A stretch of DNA of 64,000 bases from Flavobacterium xinjiangense (GTDB taxonomy: Bacteria; Bacteroidota; Bacteroidia; Flavobacteriales; Flavobacteriaceae). Position 1 is the first letter of the stretch. Each line of letters starts with the position of its first letter. This document shows, piece after piece, positions 44,548-53,182 of the stretch. The notes beneath the pieces are model-generated. The model made no database searches. It was not told the DNA's origin and saw nothing but the letters and a program-made list of their open reading frames with translations. The translations under genes and the position numbers were made by a program. The stretch is from assembly GCF_900142885.1 (NCBI RefSeq), contig NZ_FRCL01000002.1, positions 341,517-405,516 of the forward strand, read 5' to 3'.

Positions 44548-45189
44548 CTATTTTTTGGAAAAAGAAGTAGTGGGGATTTCTTTACGGGCATATTCAAAAC
44601 GATCTACTAATTTTGGGAGGCAATACCCATCGAGTCCATTAAGTGCTACAACATTTCCTTTGTCAATTTGTAACCAACCGTCTTTATGTGCCAATTCTTT
44701 TTCAAAAAACAAATTTTCGATAGATGCAATCACATGAATGGTATCATTTTCCTTGATGTAATACTCATTTACGTACTTGCAATACAATTGTACCGGACTT
44801 CCTTTTACAAATGGAATTGCAATATCATTTTTATACTCTTCTTCTAGATTCGTTTTGTCAAATTCAGAAACACCAAGTTCGTAATTTGCAGAGGTGTGAT
44901 GAGCATCTTCAATCATGTCAACAGTAATATGATTTACGGTAAAGTAACCCGTTTCTCTGATGTTTTTGTAGGTGTCTCTGGGTACTGTTGTCGGACGCAT
45001 AATAAATCCGATCAAGGCAGGATTGCTTCCTAAATGGGTGGCACTGCTAAAAATCGCTACATTAGATTTTCCATCAAGTGATTTTGTAGCCAGAAGATTA
45101 GCCGATTTATATCCAGTACAGGAATTGATTAAATTCAATCTTTCTACTTTCTCCATTTGAGAAATAGCTTCTTTAGAAATATGCTTCAT
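44548..45189 (-). CDS. Flavin reductase family protein
   Basis: The 213-residue protein has the FMN-binding split-barrel of flavin reductase/RutF-like proteins, with YKSANLLATKSLDGKSNVAIFSSATHLGSNPALIGFIMRP as the flavin region (shown over residues about 26-66) and a conserved TVNHI strand. The frame extends to a TTG (45210), but the ATG at 45189 is preferred. On the minus strand TATATTTG (45208-45215) is an exact -7 box before it. Only 2 bases separate it from the photolyase gene, so the pair is an operon. Confidence 0.86.
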   Translation of the reverse strand: MKHISKEAISQMEKVERLNLINSCTGYKSANLLATKSLDGKSNVAIFSSATHLGSNPALIGFIMRPTTVPRDTYKNIRETGYFTVNHITVDMIEDAHHTSANYELGVSEFDKTNLEEEYKNDIAIPFVKGSPVQLYCKYVNEYYIKENDTIHVIASIENLFFEKELAHKDGWLQIDKGNVVALNGLDGYCLPKLVDRFEYARKEIPTTSFSKK

Positions 45190-45207
45190 GTCTTTATAAT
45201 TTGAAAA

Positions 45208-45215
45208 CAAATATA
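45208..45215 (-). promoter_or_regulatory. -7 box of the flavin reductase/photolyase operon
   Basis: The minus strand reads TATATTTG, an exact TAnnTTTG match, 18 bases before the flavin reductase ATG. Confidence 0.55.
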
Positions 45216-45335
45216 CTTTTTGTTTAAGTAAAAATAAAATAAATTAAACAAAAATAAATATATTTATAAAAAAAATTATTTTTAAAGCTAAAAAGGCGCT
45301 GAAAATTAATTATTTAAAATAACTTACAAATCATA

Positions 45336-45343
45336 TATATTTG
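45336..45343 (+). promoter_or_regulatory. -7 box of the penicillin acylase-family gene
   Basis: TATATTTG matches the consensus exactly and lies 19 bases before the ATG at 45363. It is divergent from the flavin reductase promoter across an AT-rich 173-base spacer. Confidence 0.55.
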
Positions 45344-45362
45344 TTTACCAATTTATTCAAAG

Positions 45363-47747
45363 ATGAAAACATTCAAAAAAGCCCTTCGGGTTATACTTGC
45401 CTTACTAGTTATTATAACAACTGCTATAGTTGTTTATGGTTTTTATCTAAAACCAAAATATGAAGGAGTAGTGCAACTGAAAAATATCCAGAAAGAAACT
45501 ACCGTTTATTTTGATGAATTTGGGGTTCCTCATATTTATGCTAATAACTCAAAAGATGCGATGGAAGCGTTGGGTTATGTTCATGCACAAGACCGATTGT
45601 GGCAAATGGAATTGATGCGTCGCATAGCTCCAGGACGATTATCAGAAATATTTGGTTTGGTTGCGTTGAAAAATGATAAATTTTTTGCTGGCCTTGGAAT
45701 CGAAGAGGCTTCTGCTAAAGCGATTGCTCGATTGGATAAAAACAGTCCTAGTTATCAATTGACGATGGCTTATTTGGATGGAATCAATCAGTATATTGAA
45801 GAAGGAAAAACACCTATAGAATTCAGTTTAGTAGGAGTTAAAAAAGAAAAGTTTACTATAAAAGACGTTTATAATATCTTCGGTTATATGTCTTTTAGTT
45901 TTGCAATGGCTCAAAAATCGGATCCGTTGTTGACTGATATTCGTAATAAATACGGGATGAATTATCTAACGGATTTTGGTATTGATGGCTCTTTTAATAC
46001 CACCCGAATTAAAAATGCAAAAGAACAACCTCAGGAGTATGCTGCAGTCGCTAATTCGGTAGCTTCACTTTTAGATCAGTCGCCAATTCCGCCTTTTGTG
46101 GGAAGTAACAGTTGGGTAATTGCACCACAGAAAACAAAAAACGGAAAAGTTATATTTGCCAATGATCCGCATATTGGGTTTTCACAACCGGGGACTTGGT
46201 ATGAAGCTCACATAGTAACTCCAGATTTTGAATTGTACGGATGCTATCTGGCAGGAACACCATATCCTTTATTGGGTCATAACAGAGAATACGCGTATGG
46301 TTTGACGATGTTTGAAAACGATGATATCGATTTGTACCAAGAAGAGAACAATCCTTATGATGCCAATAAATACAGAACGCCAAGTGGATTCGCGAAGTAT
46401 GAAACCAGAAAAAAAATCATAAAAGTAAAAGACTCTGCCGACGTGGTTTTGAACGTAAAAGTGAGCCGCCACGGACCTATTATGAATGATATGATTGATG
46501 GTTTGAATAAAGACAAACCAGTTGCGATGTCGTGGATTTACACGCAACAACCCATTCAAATTCTTGACGCAGTTTATACCCTTTCACACGCTAAAAGTAA
46601 AGAAGATTTCCATAAAGGAGTGGCATTGATAGCTGCGCCGGGATTGAATGTGATGTATGGTGATGCCAAAGGAAATGTGGCTTGGTGGGCAACCGGCAAA
46701 TTATACAAACACAACGAAGGCGTGAATACTAATTTTATATTGGATGGCGCCAGCGGCAAAGATGATATTACAGAATATTTGGATTTCTCCAAAAATCCAT
46801 CGGCGGAGAATCCAGATTGGAATTATGTATATTCTGCGAATAATCAACCGGAACCTATAGACGGTTTTTTATATCCGGGTTACTATCTGCCTGAAGACAG
46901 AGCTCGAAGAATCACACAGTTGTTAGACCCTAAATCCAATTGGGATAAAGAATCTGTCAGCAAAATGATTTTCGATAATACGTCAATAGTTACGCCGGAA
47001 GTGGTTAAGAATTTAGTTTCGAATGTGAATTACAATGAGCTTTCTAAAAATGAAAAAGAAGCTATCACTGTTTTAAAATCTTGGAAAGGATCTAATAATC
47101 TTAACGATGTGGCTCCGACAATTTACAATAAATGGATTCATTTTTATTTAAAAAATACGTTTGAAGATGAACTTGGTGCAACTAATTTCAAGCAGTTTCT
47201 AGGAACGCACATTATGAAACAAATTGTTGCGAAACAAATGTCAAATAATAATTCACTTTGGTGGGATAATATTGCCAGTAAAAATGTGAAAGAGACCAGA
47301 AGGCAGATTCTCTCGAAATCTTTTGAAGAAGCAATGGCCTCATTAGAAAAGCAACTCGGAAATTCAGTTCCTTCCTGGACTTGGAATCGGGTTCATGTTT
47401 TGGAACATCAGCATCCTTTGGGAAAGGTGGCGGCATTGAGAAGAATTTTTAATGTGGGACCCTTTGCAGTTCCAGGTTCTAATGAGGTTATCAACAACCA
47501 ATTTTTTGATTATACGGATGAAGCGAAATATGTGGTAAAAGGAGGTCCGTCAACGAGAAGAATTATTGATTTTTCTGATATAGAAAACAGCTGGAGTATT
47601 TTGCCAACGGGACAATCCGGAAATCCGCTGAGTTCTCATTACAGTGATCAGGCTGAGCTATACAATGCCGGAAAGTTTAGAAAAATGAAAATGAATAAAG
47701 CGGAGATTGTTAAGACTTCGACGAAATTAGTTTTCATTGCCAAATAA
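45363..47747 (+). CDS. Penicillin acylase family (Ntn-hydrolase) protein
   Basis: This 794-residue protein has an N-terminal membrane anchor or signal (VILALLVIITTAIVVYGFY), an alpha-chain region (EFGVPHIYANNSKDAMEALGYVHAQDRLWQMELMRR) and a self-processing site at Gly247-Ser248 (GSNSWVIAP). Ser248 would become the N-terminal nucleophile of the beta chain. The oxyanion-forming Asn region follows in the beta chain. Such enzymes act on penicillins, acyl-homoserine lactones or other amides in the periplasm; the native substrate here is unknown. It is transcribed alone. Confidence 0.9.
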   Translation: MKTFKKALRVILALLVIITTAIVVYGFYLKPKYEGVVQLKNIQKETTVYFDEFGVPHIYANNSKDAMEALGYVHAQDRLWQMELMRRIAPGRLSEIFGLVALKNDKFFAGLGIEEASAKAIARLDKNSPSYQLTMAYLDGINQYIEEGKTPIEFSLVGVKKEKFTIKDVYNIFGYMSFSFAMAQKSDPLLTDIRNKYGMNYLTDFGIDGSFNTTRIKNAKEQPQEYAAVANSVASLLDQSPIPPFVGSNSWVIAPQKTKNGKVIFANDPHIGFSQPGTWYEAHIVTPDFELYGCYLAGTPYPLLGHNREYAYGLTMFENDDIDLYQEENNPYDANKYRTPSGFAKYETRKKIIKVKDSADVVLNVKVSRHGPIMNDMIDGLNKDKPVAMSWIYTQQPIQILDAVYTLSHAKSKEDFHKGVALIAAPGLNVMYGDAKGNVAWWATGKLYKHNEGVNTNFILDGASGKDDITEYLDFSKNPSAENPDWNYVYSANNQPEPIDGFLYPGYYLPEDRARRITQLLDPKSNWDKESVSKMIFDNTSIVTPEVVKNLVSNVNYNELSKNEKEAITVLKSWKGSNNLNDVAPTIYNKWIHFYLKNTFEDELGATNFKQFLGTHIMKQIVAKQMSNNNSLWWDNIASKNVKETRRQILSKSFEEAMASLEKQLGNSVPSWTWNRVHVLEHQHPLGKVAALRRIFNVGPFAVPGSNEVINNQFFDYTDEAKYVVKGGPSTRRIIDFSDIENSWSILPTGQSGNPLSSHYSDQAELYNAGKFRKMKMNKAEIVKTSTKLVFIAK

Positions 47748-47829
47748 AAAAAATAGGTTGAAAGAGTTGTCATTATACCGATATTCTGCTTTTCTGTTTA
47801 AAACTGGTTTTGTTGACGGCAGGATTCGC

Positions 47830-47894
47830 GTGAGGGAGTGTAGTGGAAATCCTTTTTTGAGGAACGAAAAAAAGATTGCAACGAAAAGCCCGAC
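47830..47894 (-). repeat. Interspersed intergenic repeat, copy 6 (minus orientation)
   Basis: On the minus strand it reads GTCGGGCTTTTCGTTGCAATC, a core with CTTTTTTT facing AAAAAAG, then GGATTTCCACTACACTCCCTCAC. A second small stem, GACCTTTTTGGGAAGGTC, follows at 47896. It lies between the acylase and monooxygenase genes. Confidence 0.65.
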
Positions 47895-47961
47895 CTGACC
47901 TTTTTGGGAAGGTCACGCCCAAATAAATCTTCTAAATTGACTGATTCTGTTGATAATTACT

Positions 47962-47969
47962 TAATTTTG
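47962..47969 (+). promoter_or_regulatory. -7 box of the kynurenine monooxygenase gene
   Basis: TAATTTTG matches TAnnTTTG and lies 25 bases before the ATG. TTGA at 47937-47940 is a possible -33 element at 21 bases. Confidence 0.5.
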
Positions 47970-47994
47970 CGAACTTACACTTACTTTTTTCTTG

Positions 47995-49332
47995 ATGCAA
48001 ACTCCTAAAAAAATAGCAATTGTTGGTTCCGGGTTAGTCGGTTCCTTATTGGCTATTTACCTCCGTAAAGCAGGTCATACTGTTCATATTTATGATCGTA
48101 GTCCAGATATTCGACAAATTCAATTTTCGGGGCGTTCCATAAATTTGGCAATGTCTAACCGGGGTTGGAAAGCGTTAGATGCCGTTGGAGTAGGGGATGA
48201 TGTTCGAACTATTGCAATACCCATGGACAAACGGGCCATACATTTAGTTGACAAACTCAATTTTCAGAATTACGGTCAGGAAGGCGAATCTATTTATTCG
48301 ATTTCGAGAGGTAGTTTGAATAGAAAAATGATAGACTTAGCTGAGAGTGCGGGAGCAGAATTCTTCTTTGAGCATAAGATTTGGGATGTCACCTTAGAGG
48401 ATGCTACTTTGCACATCGGTGAAACGGAGCGCGGTGCTTGGGAAGATAAGAAGTATGATATGGTTTATGGTGCCGATGGTGCTTTTTCAAGGATTCGTCA
48501 CCGTATGCAGCGCCAGAGCATGTTTAATTACTCGCAGGAGTTTTTAAATATGGGTTATAAGGAACTAAATATTCCGGCAAATGCGGATGCTTCCCATAAA
48601 TTAGATAAGAATTCTTTTCATATATGGCCACGAGGCGAGTATATGCTAATTGCGTTGCCGAATTTAGACGGTAGTTTTACCTGTACTTTGTTTATGCCTT
48701 TTGAAGGAGAAAACTCTTTTGCATCTTTAACAGACAGAAAATTGGTTGAGGAGTTTTTTGAAAAGAATCTTCCCGATACGATTGATGTTATTCCGAAATT
48801 AGCCGAAGATTTCTTCAAGAATCCTACGAGCACGCTCGTAACGATGAAATGTTTTCCATGGACATATGATGATAAAGTGGCGTTAATTGGTGATGCTTGT
48901 CATGCTATTGTTCCCTTTTATGGGCAAGGTATGAATGCCGGTTTTGAAGATATTTCAGTACTTCAGGAAATGATCGAAAAGTATGGCGATGATTGGAAAA
49001 TGATCTTTTCAGAATATGAAAAATCCCGTAAACCCAATGCAGATGCGATTGCGGAACTTTCCTATCGCAATTTTATGGAAATGAGTTCTAAAACGGCTGA
49101 CGAGAAATTTTTGTTGCAGAAGAAAATCGAAAAGTCTTTTTCTGATAAACATTCTGATAAATGGATTCCACTTTATAGCAGAGTGACATTCAGCGATCGT
49201 CCTTACGCAGAGGCCTTGGCTATAGGCGATTATCAAAACGCCATTATGGAAGAAGTTTTGAGAATGGAAAACATTGAAAATATCTGGGACAGTAAAGAAG
49301 TAGAAAATAAGATTTTGTCTCTTTTGGAATAA
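47995..49332 (+). CDS. kmo: Kynurenine 3-monooxygenase (FAD-dependent)
   Basis: The 445-residue flavoprotein hydroxylates kynurenine to 3-hydroxykynurenine with NADPH and oxygen. The FAD motif is VGSGLVGSLLAIYLRKAGH (about 10-28), the second contact is LIGDACHAIVPFYGQGMNAGFED, and SGRSINLAMSNRGW is typical of KMO. An in-frame TTG lies just upstream (47992), but the ATG at 47995 is preferred. It pairs with the kynureninase at 38.7 kb, the two being separate in the genome yet part of the same pathway. Confidence 0.92.
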   Translation: MQTPKKIAIVGSGLVGSLLAIYLRKAGHTVHIYDRSPDIRQIQFSGRSINLAMSNRGWKALDAVGVGDDVRTIAIPMDKRAIHLVDKLNFQNYGQEGESIYSISRGSLNRKMIDLAESAGAEFFFEHKIWDVTLEDATLHIGETERGAWEDKKYDMVYGADGAFSRIRHRMQRQSMFNYSQEFLNMGYKELNIPANADASHKLDKNSFHIWPRGEYMLIALPNLDGSFTCTLFMPFEGENSFASLTDRKLVEEFFEKNLPDTIDVIPKLAEDFFKNPTSTLVTMKCFPWTYDDKVALIGDACHAIVPFYGQGMNAGFEDISVLQEMIEKYGDDWKMIFSEYEKSRKPNADAIAELSYRNFMEMSSKTADEKFLLQKKIEKSFSDKHSDKWIPLYSRVTFSDRPYAEALAIGDYQNAIMEEVLRMENIENIWDSKEVENKILSLLE

Positions 49333-49339
49333 AAAATAA

Positions 49340-49383
49340 CAATCAAAATTCAATTCTATTACTTTAGAATTGAATTTTGATTG
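49340..49383. terminator. Perfect 19-bp bidirectional terminator hairpin
   Basis: Positions 49340-49358 and 49365-49383 are exact reverse complements with a six-base loop. It lies between the convergent kynurenine monooxygenase and cupin genes and ends 7 bases before the cupin stop. Confidence 0.85.
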
Positions 49384-49389
49384 CCGCTG

Positions 49390-49755
49390 TTAATCCTCTT
49401 CGCGATGCACTTTTATAAAATCGAAAGCCGGTGTGCAAATAGCAATGTATTCGCAGGCTACGTCAAAAGGATTGGAATATTGAACTCGGGTGTTTTTCTC
49501 AATTTTTATGGATTGACCCGTTTCAAGAATGATGATTTCTCCGTCAATGTTAAATTGTTTCTTCCCTTTAACAATATAAGTGTATTCTTCAAATTCAGGC
49601 GTCTGAAATGGTTCGCTCCATTTTGGTGGCGCAATCATGTGTGCAATTGAGATTTCTGGATTATTTGTGGTTGCAATTCCATGATGTTCTTCTATAAGTT
49701 TTCCATCAGTTGTTGGAACTACAAAAGGATTTTTTTGAATAAAATATTTTTTCAT
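49390..49755 (-). CDS. Cupin domain protein
   Basis: This 121-residue protein is a single beta-barrel cupin. The region PEFEEYTYIVKGKKQFNIDGE is cupin motif 1 with a Glu-Glu-Tyr in place of the usual metal-binding His pair, and motif 2 (VQYSNPFDVACEYIAICTPAF) also lacks a clear His. The metal site may therefore be absent. The reaction is unknown. It starts 6 bases after the HerA-like gene and is probably co-transcribed with it. Confidence 0.75.
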   Translation of the reverse strand: MKKYFIQKNPFVVPTTDGKLIEEHHGIATTNNPEISIAHMIAPPKWSEPFQTPEFEEYTYIVKGKKQFNIDGEIIILETGQSIKIEKNTRVQYSNPFDVACEYIAICTPAFDFIKVHREED

Positions 49756-49761
49756 TAGCGA

Positions 49762-51282
49762 TTACTTTTTAAACATTTTGGACAAAACCCCAAAAGCGCC
49801 TCTTATAAAAGTAGCACTTGTCAATACTTTAAGAACGGATTTGCCTACAACATCAGCTGTGCTCGGCCCTTTACTTTCTTCTTTTTTCTCTAACTTCTCT
49901 TCTTCTTGTTCTGCGACTTCCTGTTCAGCCACTGCTATTTTTTTGTTAAGCATTTCATAAGCACTTTCGCGGTCAATAAGTTCGCTATATTTTTTTACCA
50001 GCTTCGATTTGTTGTTTATTTCCTGGATCTCACTTTCAGTCAAAACATCCATTCGGCTCATTGGAGCTCGCATCATAGTAGCGGCAAGTGGCGTAGGGAT
50101 TCCTTTTTCATTCAGCGCCGTCACTAATGCTTCTCCAATTCCTAAACTGGTCAGTACTTCATCGGTTTTATAAAATTCTGAAATCGGATAATTATCGGCT
50201 GTTTTTTTGATAGCTTCTCTATCATTTGCAGTAAAAGCTCTTAACGCATGTTGTATCTTTAATCCTAATTGTGCCAAAACACCACTAGGGATATCCATAG
50301 GGTTTTGAGTTATAAAATACACACCAACTCCTTTAGAACGAATCAGTTTAACAATGGTTTCTATTTGTTCTAGCAAGGTTTTACTTGCTTCGTTAAAGAT
50401 TAAATGGGCTTCATCAATAAAAATAACTAGTTCAGGCTGATCCATATCTCCTTTTTCCGGCATTTGCTGATAGATTTCAGCTAATAAACTCAACATGAAT
50501 GTGGAGAATAATTTAGGTTTGTCTTGAATGTCTGTCAAGCGGATAATATTGACATATCCTTTTCCATTTTCATCAAAACGCATTAAATCTTCGATGTCAA
50601 ATGACATTTCTCCAAAAAACAGTTCTGCTCCTTGCTGCTCCAGTTCAATTATTTTTCTTAGAATTGTGCCCGTTGTAGAAGTGGATATTTTACCATAGTT
50701 TTCTTCAATTTCATCTTTGCCTTCCTCGGTAATATAATTGATTACTTTTTTGATGTCTTTTAAATCCAATAAGGCCATCTTATTATCGTCACAATATTTG
50801 AATATTACTGAAACAACTCCGGCTTGAGTATCATTCAAGTTTAGTATGCGAGAAAATAAAACAGGACCAAATTCTGAAACAGTGGCGCGAAGACGAACTC
50901 CATTTTGTTCTGAGATAGTTAGCAGTTCAACGGGAAAGCTGGAGGTAGAGTAAGGGATGTTTATTTTAGCATGGCGTTCGGTTATAAAAGCTTTTTCTTC
51001 GCCTTCTTTTGCGATACCACTAAAATCTCCTTTAATGTCCATCATTAACACCGGAATTCCAAGCGAAGACAATTGTTCGGAGAGTACTTGGATAGTCTTA
51101 GTTTTTCCAGTTCCGGTTGCTCCCGCAATTAATCCATGGCGATTTAATGTTTTCAAAGGTATTTTGACTTGTGCATCAGCTAAAGCTTCACCATCAAGTA
51201 TAGCGCCGCCCAGAATGATGCTTTCCCCTTTTGAATTGTATCCTTCATTAATGTTTTTTATAAAAGCATCTTTTCTATCCAT
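49762..51282 (-). CDS. HerA-like ATPase (DUF853 / helicase HerA-like)
   Basis: The 506-residue AAA+-type ATPase has Walker A AGATGTGKTKT (about 53-63), Walker B LVIFIDEAHLIF and the arginine/sensor segment FITQNPMDIPSGVLAQLGLKIQHALRAF. The C-terminal tail is Glu/Lys-rich (QEEEKLEKKEE), probably a coiled coil. The DUF853 group resembles HerA, a DNA translocase, but its cellular role is unclear. It is not next to NurA or any nuclease, so a defence or end-resection role is not supported by context. A cupin gene follows in the same operon. Confidence 0.85.
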   Translation of the reverse strand: MDRKDAFIKNINEGYNSKGESIILGGAILDGEALADAQVKIPLKTLNRHGLIAGATGTGKTKTIQVLSEQLSSLGIPVLMMDIKGDFSGIAKEGEEKAFITERHAKINIPYSTSSFPVELLTISEQNGVRLRATVSEFGPVLFSRILNLNDTQAGVVSVIFKYCDDNKMALLDLKDIKKVINYITEEGKDEIEENYGKISTSTTGTILRKIIELEQQGAELFFGEMSFDIEDLMRFDENGKGYVNIIRLTDIQDKPKLFSTFMLSLLAEIYQQMPEKGDMDQPELVIFIDEAHLIFNEASKTLLEQIETIVKLIRSKGVGVYFITQNPMDIPSGVLAQLGLKIQHALRAFTANDREAIKKTADNYPISEFYKTDEVLTSLGIGEALVTALNEKGIPTPLAATMMRAPMSRMDVLTESEIQEINNKSKLVKKYSELIDRESAYEMLNKKIAVAEQEVAEQEEEKLEKKEESKGPSTADVVGKSVLKVLTSATFIRGAFGVLSKMFKK

Positions 51283-51657
51283 AATTTAATCAAATTTAAA
51301 TTAATTGCAAGTTATTGTTTTTTTTTAAAATGGCGTTATTTTTAGTATTTACTACTGTTTTATTGCTTTTTTGTTAAGAATTGTTAAAAAAAATATTTTA
51401 TTTGTCTTTCGCCTGTATATTAACATATTGTCACTATATTTCATAATATTGTATGTTTGTATAAGTTAAATGTTTAAATTTATTATATATTTTGATATAA
51501 ATGCAAAGTAATGGAAGGTAGTGTATTTATTGAAATAAAATTAATTACAATAAAATAAAAAAAAGTTTTTTTATTTAAACTAAAAATATAAATTTGCTCC
51601 ACTACAAGTTTATTATAACTAAAGATTATTATTTAAAACTATTAAAATTAAAAAAAA
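51283..51657. other. AT-rich divergent spacer (promoter region)
   Basis: This 375-base spacer between the HerA-like gene and exbB is extremely AT-rich with long A and T tracts. I find no ORF, repeat or structured RNA. The only signal I trust is the exbB promoter near its right end. Confidence 0.6.
51589..51596 (+). promoter_or_regulatory. -7 box of the exbB-tonB operon
   Basis: TAAATTTG matches the TAnnTTTG consensus and lies 61 bases before the exbB ATG. A T-tract at 51566-51573 occupies the -33 area. Confidence 0.55.
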
Positions 51658-52476
51658 ATGGCAAACGTTAAAAAAGAAAACGGATCAAAAGGAGGAGGAA
51701 TGATTTCAGGAATCATTATTGTTGCATGTGTTTTTGTTGGATGGATTGTATGGAATTTTATAATGGGTAATGGTGCTAATTTCGAAGGTGGAGTTAATAC
51801 AGGTCACCCAATACCAGGAAATTATTTAGCAATGGTTTACAAAGGAGGTCCTATTGTACCAATTTTATTAGGATGTCTTTTAATGGTTATTGTATTCTCT
51901 TTTGAGCGTTTTGCAGTAATTTCAAAAGCAGCTGGAAAAGGAAATTTAGATACTTTCATGAAAAATGTTCAAAATAACATCACTAATGGAGATATTGATG
52001 GTGCTATCGCTTTGTGTGACAAACAAAAAGGATCAGTTGCTAATGCAATCAAATCTGCTTTGTTGAAATACCAAGACGTTAAAAAAGAGGGATTAGATAG
52101 CGAAGCTGCTGCTGAAACTATCCATAAAGAAATCGAAGAAGCTACTTCATTAGAAATGCCAATGTTAGAAAAACATATGACTATTCTTTCTACTTTAGTT
52201 TCTTTAGGAACTCTTGCAGGTTTGTTAGGAACAGTAACAGGGATGATTAAAGCGTTTGGTGCGTTGGCTTCTGCTGGTACTCCAGATCAAGCTGCACTTG
52301 CAAATGGTATTTCTGAAGCTTTGATTAACACTGCAACAGGTATCTCGACTTCAGCTTTAGCTATTGTTGCTTACAACTTTTTTACTTCTAAAATTGATAC
52401 TTTGACTTATTCTATTGATGAGGCTGGGAATACAATTGTAAATACTTACAGACACTACAGAAGTACTCAAAAATAA
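51658..52476 (+). CDS. exbB: MotA/TolQ/ExbB proton channel protein
   Basis: ExbB is the inner membrane pentamer that, with ExbD, uses proton flow to energise TonB. The 272-residue protein has an N-terminal TM (GGMISGIIIVACVFVGWIVW), a second TM (VPILLGCLLMVIVFSFERFAV) and the ExbB/TolQ signature LATLVSLGTLAGLLGTVTGMIKAF followed by ISTSALAIVAYNFF. It opens a seven-gene unit with two exbD genes and tonB. A long hairpin separates it from the first exbD. Confidence 0.92.
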   Translation: MANVKKENGSKGGGMISGIIIVACVFVGWIVWNFIMGNGANFEGGVNTGHPIPGNYLAMVYKGGPIVPILLGCLLMVIVFSFERFAVISKAAGKGNLDTFMKNVQNNITNGDIDGAIALCDKQKGSVANAIKSALLKYQDVKKEGLDSEAAAETIHKEIEEATSLEMPMLEKHMTILSTLVSLGTLAGLLGTVTGMIKAFGALASAGTPDQAALANGISEALINTATGISTSALAIVAYNFFTSKIDTLTYSIDEAGNTIVNTYRHYRSTQK

Positions 52477-52487
52477 TTAATAATTTA

Positions 52488-52536
52488 ATTTATAAGAAAA
52501 TAGCAATCTTGTAATAAGATCTATTTTCTTATAAAT
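52488..52536 (+). promoter_or_regulatory. Long intercistronic hairpin between exbB and exbD
   Basis: ATTTATAAGAAAATAG (52488-52503) and CTATTTTCTTATAAAT (52521-52536) are exact reverse complements. Inside, ATCTT and AAGAT extend the stem by 5 bp across a two-base bulge. With no T-tract after it, the hairpin looks more like an mRNA stability or processing element than a terminator. Confidence 0.65.
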
Positions 52537-52552
52537 ATTAAAAAATATATTA

Positions 52553-53167
52553 ATGGCTATAAAAATGTCCAAAAAAGCAGCGTCTATTGATATGACGGCT
52601 ATGTGTGATGTGGCTTTTCTTTTGCTGACTTTCTTTATTTTGACTGCTACAGCTAAGATTCCGGAAGCATTGCCAGTAGACACTCCTGCTTCAACAGTTC
52701 AGACTAAGTTACCGGAAACGGATTTGGCTACAATTACTGTTGGAAAAGGAAAAGTATTCTTTGACTTAAAAGGAAGAGAAGTTCGTAAAAGAACTCTTGA
52801 ATTAATGGGTCAAAAATACGGTGTAGCGTTTACTGAAGAGGAAGCAGCAAAATTTGCTCTTATGGAGGGAATTGGTGTTCCTATTTCAAACCTTCAGCAA
52901 CTTCTTGCAATGAAAACTGCAGACAGAAGTAAAGAAGGAGTGCAGCCGGGTGTTCCTAAAGATTCGCTCGACAATCAGTTGAAAGAATGGATTTACAATG
53001 CTCGTATTGCAAATATCGAAGTAGATGATAAAGAATTGCAAATTGCTATTAAAGGTGACGCAAAAGAAGAATATCCAGCTATTAAACAAGTTATGGATAT
53101 TTTACAAGACCAAAAAATCAATAACTTCAATTTAGTTACTGGTTTAAGAGCAAAAGATAAAAACTAA
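52553..53167 (+). CDS. exbD: Biopolymer transport protein ExbD (first copy)
   Basis: This 204-residue protein has the ExbD layout: short cytoplasmic start, one TM with the proton-relay Asp in IDMTAMCDVAFLLLTFFIL and a periplasmic domain. The periplasmic part carries a longer insertion than E. coli ExbD (TEEEAAKFALMEGIGVPISN). It differs from the second ExbD, so the operon could make a heteromeric ExbD pair. It lies 15 bases before the second copy. Confidence 0.9.
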   Translation: MAIKMSKKAASIDMTAMCDVAFLLLTFFILTATAKIPEALPVDTPASTVQTKLPETDLATITVGKGKVFFDLKGREVRKRTLELMGQKYGVAFTEEEAAKFALMEGIGVPISNLQQLLAMKTADRSKEGVQPGVPKDSLDNQLKEWIYNARIANIEVDDKELQIAIKGDAKEEYPAIKQVMDILQDQKINNFNLVTGLRAKDKN

Positions 53168-53182
53168 AAAAAATACACTAAA

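Noticed and set aside
49762..51282. HerA-like ATPase as part of a defence system
   Set aside because: Neighbours are a cupin, kmo and exbB; there is no nuclease, SIR2 or other defence partner, and the DUF853 type is widespread outside defence loci.
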